Below, in pieces: positions 14,201 to 25,261 of a stretch of DNA of 64,000 nt. The stretch is from Pelodera strongyloides (lineage: Eukaryota; Nematoda; Chromadorea; Rhabditida; Rhabditidae), in assembly GCA_036852015.1 (NCBI GenBank), contig JAANDG010000456.1:56233-120232 (forward strand), written 5' to 3'. Under the pieces are notes generated by a model. It did no database searches and was not told where the DNA came from. It saw only the letters and a program-made list of their open reading frames with translations. Numbering within the stretch: position 1 is the stretch's first letter; each line of letters opens with the position of its first letter. A program made the position numbers and the translations under genes.

Positions 14201-17200
14201 AGTGCTTCCCTGAGCATGAAACTGCGCAAAGACAAACGTATGTACTTGGATTAAGTGTATATTTTCTATAAGGTACTTGTATCTTGAAATTGTCAAATAT
14301 AATATGTTTGATCAAGGAATGCCATTCGGTTGATATAACTTTATTTACTGAACATGAACTTTAGACCTCGATGAAGAGGAAGATGAAGCAGTGTCGCCGC
14401 CCAAGAAAAGAAAGCCTGAGGCAAAGAAGGCTTCAAGTGTTGGTGAGTTTTTAGCGAATAACCGTGGATTAACCTCTGAATTTGTATAACCAAACTGGGT
14501 ATTGTTCTGTTTGTTTATGACTCAAGTTCTCGTGAACATCTTCATCTAATTTGAGTCTGTCGTTTTTTACTCAATGTATTTGTAGAATCGTCGTCAACGG
14601 ACGATTCCGTGCCGTTTGTGATCCCTCTCCCGAAGTCCTATTCCCAATTGGGTGCCTTGTTGGGCAAATACCCCGCTTCGAAGAGTGGAATTGTACTGGA
14701 AAGGTTGGTTCGAGGAGATTAATAGAGTATTTATCTGCTGTTTCGTAAACGCGAAACAGGAAACAGACCATTCATCAGCTATTTCTAGTTTCCAGCAGAG
14801 GCGTTGAGTGTACAAGCAACTGCGAGAGGGTTTCAAAACACAACATGAGTCCTAGCACGATTTTTGCCATAATGTAGCGAGATTCTGGGCAGTTTCGCGT
14901 TTCCGAAACTGGAGTTAAATACTCTATCTCTCTGTCAGAGTGCTTTGCAGGCGGGACGTTGCGTACTTTGATGGTTTAATAATAATCAGAAGTCGGTTAT
15001 TTTGGTTTCTAAGCTCGTGCATTCTAGCAGTTTGTTGAATGGTTGAGTGTGTGACATATTATCGGATGCTGAAAGGATATCTGATAATAGTGTTTGTTTT
15101 TTCCAGGCTAATCAAGTTGAATCACCCTTCTTTGAATGCTGGGAACAAGGCGAAGCTAGCCAAATTCACAGTTCTTTTGTTGAGGTGAATATTTGTGTGT
15201 TAATTAAAAGTAATTTTTTCATCGCTATTTGTTTACGATCCAATTTTTCGTGCTTGTTGGACATGTATAAAGTGTTCGGTAAAATGTATTTTAATGCTGA
15301 TGAGACCCTGCCCGGGTAAAACCCTCGTATGCGATTTAGGGTCGAAACGGGGTATCATGTTAGAACATGGTGCATTAGTCACTTTTTTTACACTCTACAT
15401 TTATAATTCCGTATATTGACTAATGAATATTCCAGATATTTCTCGGACCTGTGTAAAATGACCCCCACTTCCGATTCGGTCACTCAATTGAGCGCTCTTA
15501 TTCAACATTTGTACACGTTGGTCAAGGTAATATTTTCATATTTCCTTACTTTCCGTGGCAAAAGCAAATATTCTTGTCCTAGATTGTTGTGAGCCCAGCA
15601 CACTGACTCGATATATTGTTCTGTAATTTACTGTATTTTCTTTTGTATTGTAGCTTGATGTCGAACATGGAACTCGTTGTATTCGCGCGATAGTACGTCA
15701 ACTATGGAAGGAACTTCTGAAGGAGGGTGCATCGTCACATTTCTTGCTATTTGCTCTGTCTAGGTATGGTTATTGATATTAAATGGAATCACATTTTGGG
15801 CATTTTTGTCCTTTCTGCTCCCTCCAAAAGGATGCAGAGCCATAATAGGCTCTTCGTATGTTGGTTGAACGAATTTGTGCTTATTGAATTATTGTGACCA
15901 GTTAGAGTAATAATTCAGTTGAGGTCGCGCAAATTTTGGTCTGGTAAGAGTAAATCCTTTTTTGGCAAATTTATGTTTCTTGTTGGTCGGATCCTAATTA
16001 TAACTGACGAGTTTACATACTTTTTAGGCTGGTGGAAACAGTGTATTGTGTGTCTGATCTCTGGCATCCTGCCTGTTCTCCGATGGTTCTTCTCATTTGC
16101 CAGCATATTGCCCAAGCTAAAGTGTCTACGCCGGCACTTGTTGCCCGGCAGCTTCTCATCATTGCATCACTCTCGGATTATATGAGAGAGAATAAGAGGT
16201 AGGTATATTGAATTAAAGCGAAATACCGGCCGGTTTTTGCAACGTATCGTGGACAACTGAATTCTTACTTATTTATGCCAATTCGCTCGAATTTAGCTCG
16301 ATTTTTTCTAATTTATGTTAATTTATGTTCATTTGCATAAGCTGCATAAGAATGCTGGTCTACTGCATTTGTTTCAAAAACTGGAGATCCTAATTTCGGA
16401 AATGATGAACATCTCAATCCCGAGTAGTATTGTATGTGTACATATGTTTTTGTGGTCCTAGATGTATGGATAATGTATACCGAGAAAAAAAAACAGAAGC
16501 CGATTTTTGGTGACCAGGCGACCTAAATATTAGGTTGCTGGCTATAATAATTGAGAATGTGAATTCTATTGATTTAGACTTTTGCCTGAAGTGATGACAT
16601 TCCTGCGAGGTGCCCTGTTGACCGCCGTTCCCGGAGAGAAAGACGATAAGACGCCGGCAATTGTATTCCCCATCTCAGAGCCCTATGCACATATGCTGTT
16701 GACTGAAAAGGTAAGTTATTGAGGATTTGTCTGTCTCATGAACCCTATTTGGACATATTTGGTATGGCAACCACTGTCAACATAAGAGATGTGCTGCACT
16801 CTTTGACATCTTGTTAATTAACTATTAACTCTGCTGGAATGTCTTCTAAACGGGTTTGCTATTTTGTTTTGAAATGGTTATACAATGTATTACGACTTTC
16901 AGGATCTGTCGAAAACAAGTTCTGTTGCTCCTCTCAAGTTAACAGAAGTGTTTGATGACAAGACGAAGTACGTGATATTCTTTGGTTGAATTTGAGAAAT
17001 TTGCTTTTTTCTTTCTTTTGAAAAAAGTCGTAGTATTGAACTAGGCATTATATGTACTCGTCGACGTATCTAAAAGGGATTGACAACAAGTATATGTTTG
17101 ACTGTTATATGAAAGCTTTTAGTATATGAAAGCTTTTAGCACGAGTCTAGTACCCACGTTCCTGTTTAGATTTGGAAGGAGTGATGTGGACAAGGTGCGA

Positions 17201-18803
17201 GTTGTGCGTGCCCTCGTTGGTTTGATATCAACATTTGCACACACGTACTCGGCTAGAACACACTCGTTTGAGGCGATCTTTAGGTAATCAACTTTACTGA
17301 ATAATTGTTCTGTAATTTTTAATGATATAATAAGGAGCTGACCTTTTTGACTAAATACTAAACTAAAAACTTGACTTCTTGAGAGTAGGTCGCATTGTGT
17401 AACGTTGTTTGAAATCTTTTTGCAGTCTTAAATGCCTTTCAATTGCTATTTGGGCTGATTAATTATCTTACAGACCGTTCCTTGAACTTCTGCAACGGCT
17501 TCCCTCATCTGAATACCCAACGGAGGTTTCTCAAGAAGTAGACGAATTGGTGGAGTTCATCGAAGAAGAGTGCATAGCACACACCACGAGACTGCCACTT
17601 GCGCATGCCGAGCAAAAGAAGTTTGTTTTAGATTCACTATTTTTCGTTTTCTGTAGTAGTATGGATTGTGTCTGGTAGGTCTACGAAAGGAAAATGTTTC
17701 AAGTAGTGCTTTAATTGTGTATGATGTTTATCACGTGGTAAAGTGAGACTTGTATGTGAGCTTAGGTGACTGACAATGAGTAGCGTGGGCGCTGACTAGG
17801 TGCACAGTCGTTTTCCTTTTCAGAATGTTGATGATGTTGGAACCTGCATTCGAGGACGAATTCAACGCTAATCAGCCACACGCCAGTACAGTCAAGGTGG
17901 GGGTTATGTTTTCCCTTTTCGGTGTGGTTTTCTCTCTCTCTCTCCTCTATCTCTCTCCTCTTTCTCTCTCTCTTTCTCTCTCTCTCCTCTCTCCTCTCTG
18001 TCTCTCTCTCTCTCCCTCTCTTCAATCTCCACTTCAGTGTTTTCTCTTTGGTATGATTCATAAAACAAAGCGAGTTTCAGCAAATGTGAGTGGAAGGCAT
18101 GCACGTGACTGTTAAGCGTAACTCTTTGTCTTTCTTCTACTCTATGTGCTTGAAGAATTGGTTTATTCATTATTGCTTTTGTTTAGGAACGTGTGAAGGC
18201 CCGTCGTGCAGTGAACAGAGAAAAGAAGAGCGCAATTAAGGAGCTGAGGAAGGATGCCGTCTTTATGGCTGAGTACGGTTTTCCTTTATTGTCTTGAAGA
18301 ACTGATTGCAATTGCAACAGTAGAATATTCCTAGCTAATGCTTGATACTGTCATGTGTATGTTGGGCGTAGCGAAACAAAAAAAGCGATATAGTGGCAGG
18401 TTTCTGAAACGCATCGAGTACACCATCATTCTTATGCAGCGTATGCAAATGAACATAAATCAGGATAAAAAATCGAGCTAAATCGGAGCAATTGGCATAA
18501 ATACGAAAGAATTCAGTTGTCCACGATGTGTTTCAAAAACCGGCCGGTATTTTGCTTTAAAAGTTACAGCTCAATGGAGTGCAAGTAAGAAATCTGCGTT
18601 ATTTATCTCATCGCTTATATTGTGTCCATTTCAGTCGACAACGTAAGATGGAAGTGGCTAATGATGCAGAGAAGCAGCTGAAGGTGAATAAGCTGATGAA
18701 GGGACTCAGAGATCAACAACACGAGAAGGCTAGGGAGAAGGTGTTGATCGACTCACTCAAGAAGAGGAGCTTGGAGAGCAGGAAGAAGTTTGCGAACAAT
18801 TAG
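11255..18803 (+). CDS. NOP14: Nucleolar protein 14, SSU processome factor
   Basis: NOP14 is needed for 18S rRNA maturation and 40S assembly in the nucleolus. Exons: 11255-11326, 11448-11570, 11707-11782, 11986-12157, 12422-12532, 12712-12784, 13014-13151, 13389-13511, 13861-13888, 13951-14079, 14365-14442, 14586-14703, 15107-15184, 15436-15526, 15654-15763, 16028-16198, 16578-16710, 16903-16967, 17170-17283, 17474-17620, 17824-17896, 18187-18272, 18635-18803. They close in frame to 825 aa (human 857). Seen in order: basic N-terminus with KKKSNPFDLRF and VLGRRANAG; charged coiled-coil stretch (EMIAKTKQERLEKH); acidic block DEEGDLDEDEEEADEEDLED; NLS PPKKRKPEAKK; helical core with LIKLNHPSLNAGNKAKL and LWHPACSPMVLLICQH; basic tail with RKDAVFMA. 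The N-terminal third is divergent and rests on frame continuity. A 28-bp microexon bridges the acidic region. Confidence 0.93.
16213..16398. mobile_element. MITE family 1 (TTAAAGCG ends) in a NOP14 intron
   Basis: Starts TTAAAGCGAAATACCGGCCG. It contains the family core of TTTATGCCAATT, AGCTCGATTTTTTCT and TTTGCATAAGCTGCATAAGA, and ends in a degenerate arm at GTTTCAAAAACTGG. It has no coding capacity. One arm is eroded. Confidence 0.75.
17929..18026. repeat. (CT)n microsatellite in a NOP14 intron
   Basis: CTCTCT runs with occasional interruptions directly after the donor side of the intron 17897-18186. ORFs crossing it on either strand encode Arg/Glu- or Ser/Leu-rich junk. Confidence 0.9.
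18378..18560. mobile_element. MITE family 1 in a NOP14 intron
   Basis: Right arm intact (AAAACCGGCCGGTATTTTGC, then TTTAA). Left arm degenerate (AAGCGATATAGTGGCAGG). The core ATGCAAATGAACATAAAT and AAAAAATCGAGCTAAAT is shared with the copies at 22283 and 55998. Confidence 0.75.
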
Positions 18804-19328
18804 AGAGAATAGGGGCCAGACGGGTTACTGTAGGAGTAGAGTTTCAGTTTACAATTGTACTTTTTGTTACTTTGATGCCTTTTTATATTAGTAAGGATTT
18901 GGTATTTGAGAAGTTGAAGCGAATTAGTGGGTCCCTTTATTCAGAAGAAAAAACGCAGAGAAATTGGTATTGAGAATAGAAATTTGTTGTTGATCCGTTT
19001 TTTTTTATCTTCTCTTTGGGACACGTTAGAATTTCGAAAGAAATTGTTTTTAATTTTTGAGAGGTACACTTTTGTTATTATTGTTGATCGTTACTGTTGT
19101 TGATTTTTATTTGCAAGTTTTGGAAATAAAATTATTACAAGTATTATGGGTCTCTGCTTGTTCCTTGTTCTGGTTAATGTGGTTTTCGACCAGGCGGATA
19201 TCGTTTATTGACTTACTCGTGTGTTTTTGGTTTTGTTGTACTGTACGCTTGGTGATGTGGGGTTGAACGGTATATTCGACTTGGTCTTATTGAAAGGGTT
19301 AAAATTCTGAAATATGAACTGATTACAG
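18804..19328. other. NOP14-MED19 intergenic region
   Basis: AT-rich, with no exon recognised. It holds the NOP14 3' UTR (AATAAA at about 19125-19130 is a candidate signal) and the MED19 promoter. The MED19 ATG follows an ATTACAG acceptor-like sequence directly, so a 5' UTR intron probably lies here. Confidence 0.5.
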
Positions 19329-21639
19329 ATGAATGAGCCTTCTCCTCAATTACGGGCAACGAAAATCAGTTTGAAGTTTGGTAAGTTTCCCTCTGATTAT
19401 GGGGTAGAATCGGGTGGGGGTGTACTGTAGGGTACTAAATTTCTTCTGTTTGCGTGGAGGTTCATTAGACGATCAGGAACACACGCATGTAAGCAATTAC
19501 CGTACCTTTCCATTGTTGTATCTTTGTATTTTCAGGTGATTCTGTTACTACTGTACCATGCTTCAATTCACCACCATTCTACTGTATGAAGGCGGAGCTA
19601 CCACGTGAGTCTTAGATAGTTTCCTTTGCTATTAATGTTAGATGTTAATTTCCATGTGATTAAACTGTGTAGTGCTAGTTCTCGGCTAACGGTGGGAACG
19701 CGCTTAATCGACCGTTCGCTATTTAGCGATGAAACATTACTGTAGAGATTTTTCATTGTTTACCATTTTAGCAAAAGGCAGTTTGCTTGGAAGTAACGAT
19801 CTCCTGGCGGCGTATGATCTGAGTCACACGTACACTCGATTCTGTGGGCCTAAGAAGATGAAGGAGGATCTGCAATCCTTTCTCCCACATCTTTATGGAA
19901 ACTTTAACTTTGGAAACGGAAGCGATAATCAGGATTTTAGGTGCGTTATATTTTGTTTAAATGTTGGAGTGGAAGATAGTGAGCGACGTTACATCATGTG
20001 GTGCTCTCATTATATATTTGAGGTAATTGTAAGCGTTAGCTATTTTATTTTTGTTTCAGTTGTATAACTCGGCTGGTGGAGAAACCTCCCATTACGGGAA
20101 AAGAGATACATCCACTGTCATCTTCTGCAATGTCGTCGTTCAGATTAGCACCCGGACCCGTGGATGAAGCGTAAGTTGTTGTTTAAATACAATTATGCCA
20201 GATTTTCATAGCCATCCAACTGAAAGTTTAAAGCGGTATGACACGTGGTTTGTGAGATGCCAAGTGTGTAAGTCACGCTGTGCACTTCTGAGCTGTTTTT
20301 ACTTGTTGATTTTCCTTTTTTCCTGTTTCTCTTCATTTCGAAAAGAACAAGCAAATGTACTTTGTTCGATTTTCAGGTATCGTCACATCTTTGAACGTCG
20401 ACGAGAAAATGAGTGGAGTGGCAGTACAACGGAGCATCAAAAGTATAAGAGGACTCTGGAGAGCGATCGTGCGTTTATATTCAGAACCGTGTATTTCAAG
20501 CACGGGGCCCGCACTCAGTTCAGTTCCCTTGCGAAGACGGGTCTGACCGTACTTACCATACTTTAACCTTAACCTGGTAGTGCGAGTATTTATTTATTTA
20601 TTTATTAAATAACACCACAGTAACAAACTTTCGTACCGTGTGCTTCGCCGAAGTATGTATATCGTTAGCTGCATGATTGCCTGTGAAGAACTATGCACGG
20701 TGACTGCCGGGTTTGTCGCTACGGTTGAAGTTGTTGTGCTACTGGTAACTCCGGTTTTCTTTCAGACTCGTTAGATGTAAAGCGACATAAACCAGAATTT
20801 GGTGAGAAATCAAAGAAAGAAAAGAAAAAGAAGGAAAAGAAAGAGAAAAAGGAAAAGAAGAAGAAGGTAGAGTTTTATTTTTTCGTATATTCATACAATT
20901 CGATTTCTCAGTGTTTCATTGATGTCATGAATGACTGGGTTCTGTGACCTTGCAGTTCGAAACGAGGTGGTGACCTTCTCATATCGATTTATCTTATTCC
21001 TAATATTTGCAGATAGTTATCTAATATAACTTAATTTAGTTATATTTTTATACTTAGAATCTTATAACTTAGACCCCCTTACATTTCGTTTTAAAGGGAG
21101 AGGCCCACGAGAAAAAAGTTGTTTTTACTTTGCTTGAACAGAACGTCCGGAATTTCAGAAATATTACCGTGAAAACCGCATTTCTTTATGCCCAGAACTC
21201 GCAGAGATATTTCACGGCAAACAGTTCGGCCAGATACCGTAGTCAAAAGGGTTAAAATATGTTTTTAAGGTTTATGTCCATCCATTAGCATTCTTTCTCT
21301 ACATAATTATCTTTAAACGAATGAAGAACATTCATACCATTATAACAAAGTGTTTCCAATTACTTTAATACCCGAAAAGAGCAAAAATTGATTCTCACTA
21401 CGGTACTTGACCGAACAGTTTGCCGGGCAATATCACTGTGATTTCTAGGCGTAAAGAAATGCGGTTTTCACAGTAATATTTCTGAAATTCCGAACATTCT
21501 GTGCAAGTAACTTGGGAAACACTTTTTTTCTCGTGGGCCTCTTCCTTTAATTCATTATGTTTTCTCACTAATGTTAGGTATGCTTTCATTTCAGGAAGAC
21601 AAAGAAAAGCGAAAGGAGGAATCGATGGACGTTATGTGA
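19329..21639 (+). CDS. MED19: Mediator complex subunit 19
   Basis: MED19 is a head-module subunit of the RNA polymerase II Mediator. Seven exons, 19329-19380, 19536-19604, 19772-19940, 20060-20170, 20377-20468, 20766-20866 and 21595-21639, join in frame to 212 aa. Family landmarks: N-terminal ISLKFG; SPPFYCMKAELP; SNDLLAAYDLSHTYTRFCG; KMKEDLQSFLPHLYG; LVEKPPITGKEI; FRLAPGPVDEAYRHIF; then HKPE and a long Lys/Glu tail (KKEKKKKEKKEKKEKKKKK) as in animal MED19. The ATG at 19329 is preceded directly by an AG, consistent with a 5' UTR intron. The last intron carries a 460-bp MITE. The gene ends tail-to-tail with the claudin-like gene about 167 bp away, so the two 3' ends are close or overlap. Confidence 0.95.
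21091..21550. mobile_element. TTAA-flanked MITE, family 2, in the last MED19 intron
   Basis: Begins TTAAAGGGAGAGGCCCACGA and ends with CTCGTGGGCCTCTTCCTTTA A. The arms pair over more than 150 bp (for example GGAATTTCAGAAATATTACC against its complement). It ends 44 bp before the MED19 terminal exon. Confidence 0.8.
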
Positions 21640-21774
21640 TTGGAATTGTGGTATTTTATCTCATTTTATGGAAAACGGGTGATATTGATTAATATTTTCT
21701 GGATTGTGATCGATTTCCATGTATAGGTTTTTATCACACGTAAACGACTTTCTGTGAGGTTTTCAACATTATAC

Positions 21775-21780
21775 TTTATT
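21775..21780 (-). promoter_or_regulatory. Poly(A) signal of the claudin-like gene
   Basis: AATAAA on the minus strand about 26 bases after the stop codon. This implies a very short 3' UTR facing the MED19 3' end. Confidence 0.6.
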
Positions 21781-21805
21781 TATGCTTGATGATTCTTCTT
21801 TCTGT

Positions 21806-23818
21806 TTATAAAACGGTCATATTAGCCCTGATAGCTAGCGCGATCTCCTGTCGACATGAACTCATCATAGCATTGTGTAGTTGTCGACGTCTCCTCTGAC
21901 TTCGCAGTCTCTCGTTGCGTATCCTTCCCTGTACGAGGTACCGATAGGCAGCGATCCCGTTGAGTATGGTACCTACCACAGCGCTTCCCAGACTCCAGCC
22001 TGCTTCACAGTAGCGGAGGGATTCCCACTGGAATAGGGTTTTGATTAGCATTACTGAAGTAGAAGCTTAATTGTAAGGTCTATTAAAGATAAGGTTTACG
22101 CGGAAAAAATGAACCAAGCCGTGTCCCCGTGTCTCACCTCGTAAGCCGGTTGTTCGACATTTAATGCGTGCATTGTGTGAAGTTGCATGCAAATTGTTGT
22201 AGCGAATAGGAATGTTGAAATGAAGAGAGATTTGGCGCCAGAATCGGGAATGTCCTAAATTGCGGTAACTTTCGAGTATTTATTAAAGCAAAATACCGGC
22301 CGGTTTCTGAAACTCATCTCTAGTACACCATAATTCTTATGCAGCTTAGGTAAATGAACATGAATTCGAATAAAAAATCGAGTTAAATTCGAGTAACAGC
22401 ATAAATACTTAAGAATTCAGTTGTCCGCGATGCGTTTTAAAAACCGGCCGCTATTTTAGCCAATGATAGAGTCTGTGTAGATCAGGGATACAAGTGGTAT
22501 GATTCTAACCTTTCTGCATTGGTGCACCCCATGTGCCAGGCTCATAAGAGCTATTGAAGAGAGTAGGGCAGAGAGAACGCCTTTCCAAAACTTGACTGCT
22601 GAGGGTCTCCAGGGGGAGGAGGGAGAGATAGTGAACCAGTGACATGGAGACGAGTAGAGGAGGTTTGAGCGGGAGGCATTCTTACGTTCTCCTCCTGAAA
22701 AGGAATGAATGTGAATGGGACCTTTTTAATAGTAAAAGATTCTATAAGATTCTTCACAATAGAAGTTACTGACAAGGGAATTTGTAATTTTTTTTATTGG
22801 GAGGAGAGGGTTAAATATTAGTGAAACAGCTTACAATAAGTCGAATATTTGCTATTAATTCGTTTTTTTTTGTAGGTTTTGAAATTTTGATGTAATTTAT
22901 ATTTTCCCTACAAGGTGTTATAGTGTTCTAAATTTAACAGTTTTTTTTTGTGTTTCCTTATAGTTCCTTGCCTAGTTTTGCTATCGTAGCTGTGTACATA
23001 TTTGACATTCTGATGATGTTATGTTATGGATGAAATAAATGAATTTTTATAATTATTTTGTTCATTATAGCTTACAGCAAGTTGAGGAGTGAATGTGGTT
23101 CGACACGTCCAGTTATCTTTTACTATTGAAAAACCGTCGTTCGCTTTGGAATATAGGTTTTGTATCACAAATTAACTTGAAATATTAGCAAAACAATTTA
23201 GGGGTAGCATGTTGTTAAGTGGTTCTAATATCGTGCATCATTTACCCATAAAAATGCAAACGCCAAATTAGCTTTTAATGGTTAGGTTGTAGTCTGATTG
23301 TACTGTATCACCAACTTGATAAATCGTTGCATTGTCTGAAGAGGGAAGCATGCTCATCCAGTAGAACGTGACTTGAATTTGTACATTTGACGTAGATTAC
23401 TCGTCTTCGCTGAAAGTGAAACTTGTGGAATTCTCTATTTTGTTCACTTGTTTAGTCCTCCTTTGTGGTGACTGGAGTCTCAATTGTGCGCCGACGTGTG
23501 TATGCCCACGACGAATGGACCACCCACGATGCATCATATGCCAATGCGCTGACTGAAGTTATGCTTCGTGGGTGGTCCTACTCGATTAGCTAAATGGGCA
23601 GACAGGGGACCAATGAATTGCGAACGTGGTCTTTAATAAGTTTCTTTTTTACCGGTTGAATAGTTAACTAAAAAAAAATTGAAAAATACCTGATGAATGG
23701 AACACCCGGGTGGTGACTGTGGGTGGTCCCTTATTCGATACAGTAACCAATGATCGGTAGATACAGATATTAGAAGAATGAATGAGGAGTTGAGTAGCAG
23801 CATGGAACGAGCTTCCAT
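21806..23818 (-). CDS. Claudin/PMP22-like four-helix membrane protein
   Basis: I do not recognise a specific orthologue. Five exons, 23818-23690, 23409-23316, 22694-22510, 22254-22138 and 22027-21806, join in frame to 248 aa. The predicted chain has four hydrophobic segments: about 6-22 (LLLNSSFILLISVSTDHWLL), 110-130 (FWKGVLSALLSSIALMSLAH), 143-163 (SLFISTFLFATTICMQLH) and 184-205 (WSLGSAVVGTILNGIAAYRY). The first extracellular loop has cysteines and a SLFRQC stretch, and the C-terminus is basic and cytoplasmic (RNERLRSQRRRRQ). Helix 1 followed by STDHW, then a cysteine-bearing loop, is the layout of the claudin/PMP22/clarin/TARP superfamily, whose members act in junctions or as channel partners. 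Membership is inferred from layout, not from a full motif; the usual GLW..C is only partly present. Exon 2 is the weakest call. Confidence 0.65.
22283..22458. mobile_element. MITE family 1 in an intron of the claudin-like gene
   Basis: TTAAAGCAAAATACCGGCCG at the left; AAAAACCGGCCGCTATTTTA at the right. The core is TGAACATGAATTCGAATAAA followed by AATCGAGTTAAATTCGAGT. Both arms are present with a few substitutions. Confidence 0.8.
23517..23578. repeat. 62-bp perfect-arm hairpin
   Basis: GGACCACCCACGATGCAT at the left and ATGCTTCGTGGGTGGTCC at the right pair around a loop of about 26 bases. It lies in intron 1 of the claudin-like gene. GGGTGGTCC recurs at about 23725, inside exon 1. It could be a small MITE remnant or an RNA hairpin. 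Confidence 0.7.
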
Positions 23819-24138
23819 TATTTAGACTTCTGAAGTTTGTTGGGATTACTTGTAGATTAGTTTGGGAAACAGTTACGATAAGTTTAGGTTTTTTTTATAA
23901 TAACTTAATTCGAACCAAAACAAGTTCATAAGGAAAACGGGAAAAGCAAAGGAATGATTGAAAAAGAGAAACAGAAAACTTTTGGGTGTAAATGCTTCTT
24001 TTCTTATTAAGGCATCACTGGTTTTTCTGAGTGACTGATTGGGGCTATTGTTACTGACAAGGGTCACTTTGTGTGTCCAAAAAGGAAATCTGTGAGGGGG
24101 TGATGCAATTGCTTGGGAACCATAATATATGTTTGTAT

Positions 24139-25195
24139 TGTAATAGATCAGGATTGCTAGTATCCTGTCTATTAATTATGTTATTATTCTGATGTTGTTG
24201 TGTGGTGAAATGTAGTGTTAATAACAATACATAGCCAAGTCTTTATATCTGACGAACGTGCACCAAGGATTTTGTAATGTTTCACGATACAGGGAAGATA
24301 GAAAATTTAGAAAAGAACAATGAACTAGCCCAACAAGATAAATTATGTTTCCAGACCCCTTTTGTTAAGCTTGAAAATGGTATGATTGTTAAGATATTAG
24401 AAGACACTGAATACATTACGAAAATGAGCGACGATAAATTTGGCAATATGGCAAAGCCCTGGTCAGCACCCCTCGAGAATATAAAATACGAGCTAGGCAA
24501 GCAATCACGAGATCTAGAAACTTTCCTGTCAACGATAAATAGGCTTTCTCCAAGCACTAATGTAACGAAAATGGGCCCCACTTTTTCACTCAAAACAACT
24601 CAAATCAATGCTACCGAAGTACTCAGCACTTTCCATGATTGGACCGCACATATGCTAAGACAACATGAAAATGGCACCCAGATCATTGAATCTATATTCA
24701 ATAAGCTAAGAAAAGAGTATCTGAAAAGCGCGTTATCACAAATTCTTTCAGCAAAATGTTTAGAACATAGGTCAACGCTCATAACAAATTTGGCAATTTT
24801 GGAACTTGATGTTAACAAAGGCATACGTAGGCTTTTAGGAAATCAAAATATAGCAGCCAGAAGAGTAGGTCTGAATACTTATATGGTGTCGTACTGTAAG
24901 GAGATTATCTTAGACAAAACAAATATTTTCTTCAATGCCAAGCTTAATGATGTTTGTTATGAACAATACCCAGTTAAGATAGGAAATACAACCATGTTTT
25001 TGGATCAGATCACCCACGAACTAGCATATACAAGCAAAACTATTCCATGCCTAGGCTCGTGCATGTAACATACGCACGTTCGTCAGATATAAAGACTTGG
25101 CTATGTATTGTTATTAACACTACATTTCACCACACAACAACATCAGAATAATAACATAGTTAATAGACAGGATACTAGCAATCCTGATCTATTAC

Positions 25196-25196
<1 letters not shown>
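24139..25196. mobile_element. Inverted-repeat element with 123-bp TIRs and one ORF
   Basis: The left TIR 24139-24261 begins TGTAATAGATCAGGATTGC. The right TIR 25074-25196 is its inverted copy; I found one mismatch (near 24175). GTAT stands directly outside both ends (24135-24138 and 25197-25200) and may be a 4-bp target duplication. The 812 bp between the TIRs is almost wholly one ORF (24277-25068); its stop lies five bases from the right TIR. No transposase is present, so movement would need help in trans. The near identity of the TIRs suggests recent insertion or constraint. A (TTA)n run follows on the right. Confidence 0.85.
24277..25068 (+). CDS. Unknown 263-aa protein carried by the inverted-repeat element
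   Basis: Intronless, AT-rich ORF of 263 codons, unlike the many-exon genes around it. I do not recognise the family with confidence. No signal peptide or membrane helix is visible. The N-terminal half is polar and partly helical (KYELGKQSRDLETFLSTINR). The C-terminal half has cysteines at 161, 207, 227, 258 and 262 and the stretches RRVGLNTYMVSYC (195-207) and DVCYEQYPV (225-233). The order helix with Cys, RR.G, S.C, C(Y)...P, C recalls the central part of class III (gB-type) viral fusion glycoproteins, which are also known as integrated copies in animal genomes. If so, this is a fragment without the usual leader and anchor. That reading is tentative. An accessory protein peculiar to the element is equally possible. 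Confidence 0.55.
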   Translation: MFHDTGKIENLEKNNELAQQDKLCFQTPFVKLENGMIVKILEDTEYITKMSDDKFGNMAKPWSAPLENIKYELGKQSRDLETFLSTINRLSPSTNVTKMGPTFSLKTTQINATEVLSTFHDWTAHMLRQHENGTQIIESIFNKLRKEYLKSALSQILSAKCLEHRSTLITNLAILELDVNKGIRRLLGNQNIAARRVGLNTYMVSYCKEIILDKTNIFFNAKLNDVCYEQYPVKIGNTTMFLDQITHELAYTSKTIPCLGSCM

Positions 25197-25237
<41 letters not shown>

Positions 25238-25256
25238 TATTATTATTATTATTATT
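25197..25256. repeat. (TTA)n microsatellite
   Basis: About twenty TTA/TAT units between the right TIR of the element and the first coding exon of the desulfurase-TtcA gene. Confidence 0.9.
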
Positions 25257-25261
25257 AGGGA

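Noticed and set aside
24282..24824. Minus-strand ORFs opposite the element-borne ORF
   Set aside because: Shadows of the 263-codon plus-strand frame, which spans the whole interior.
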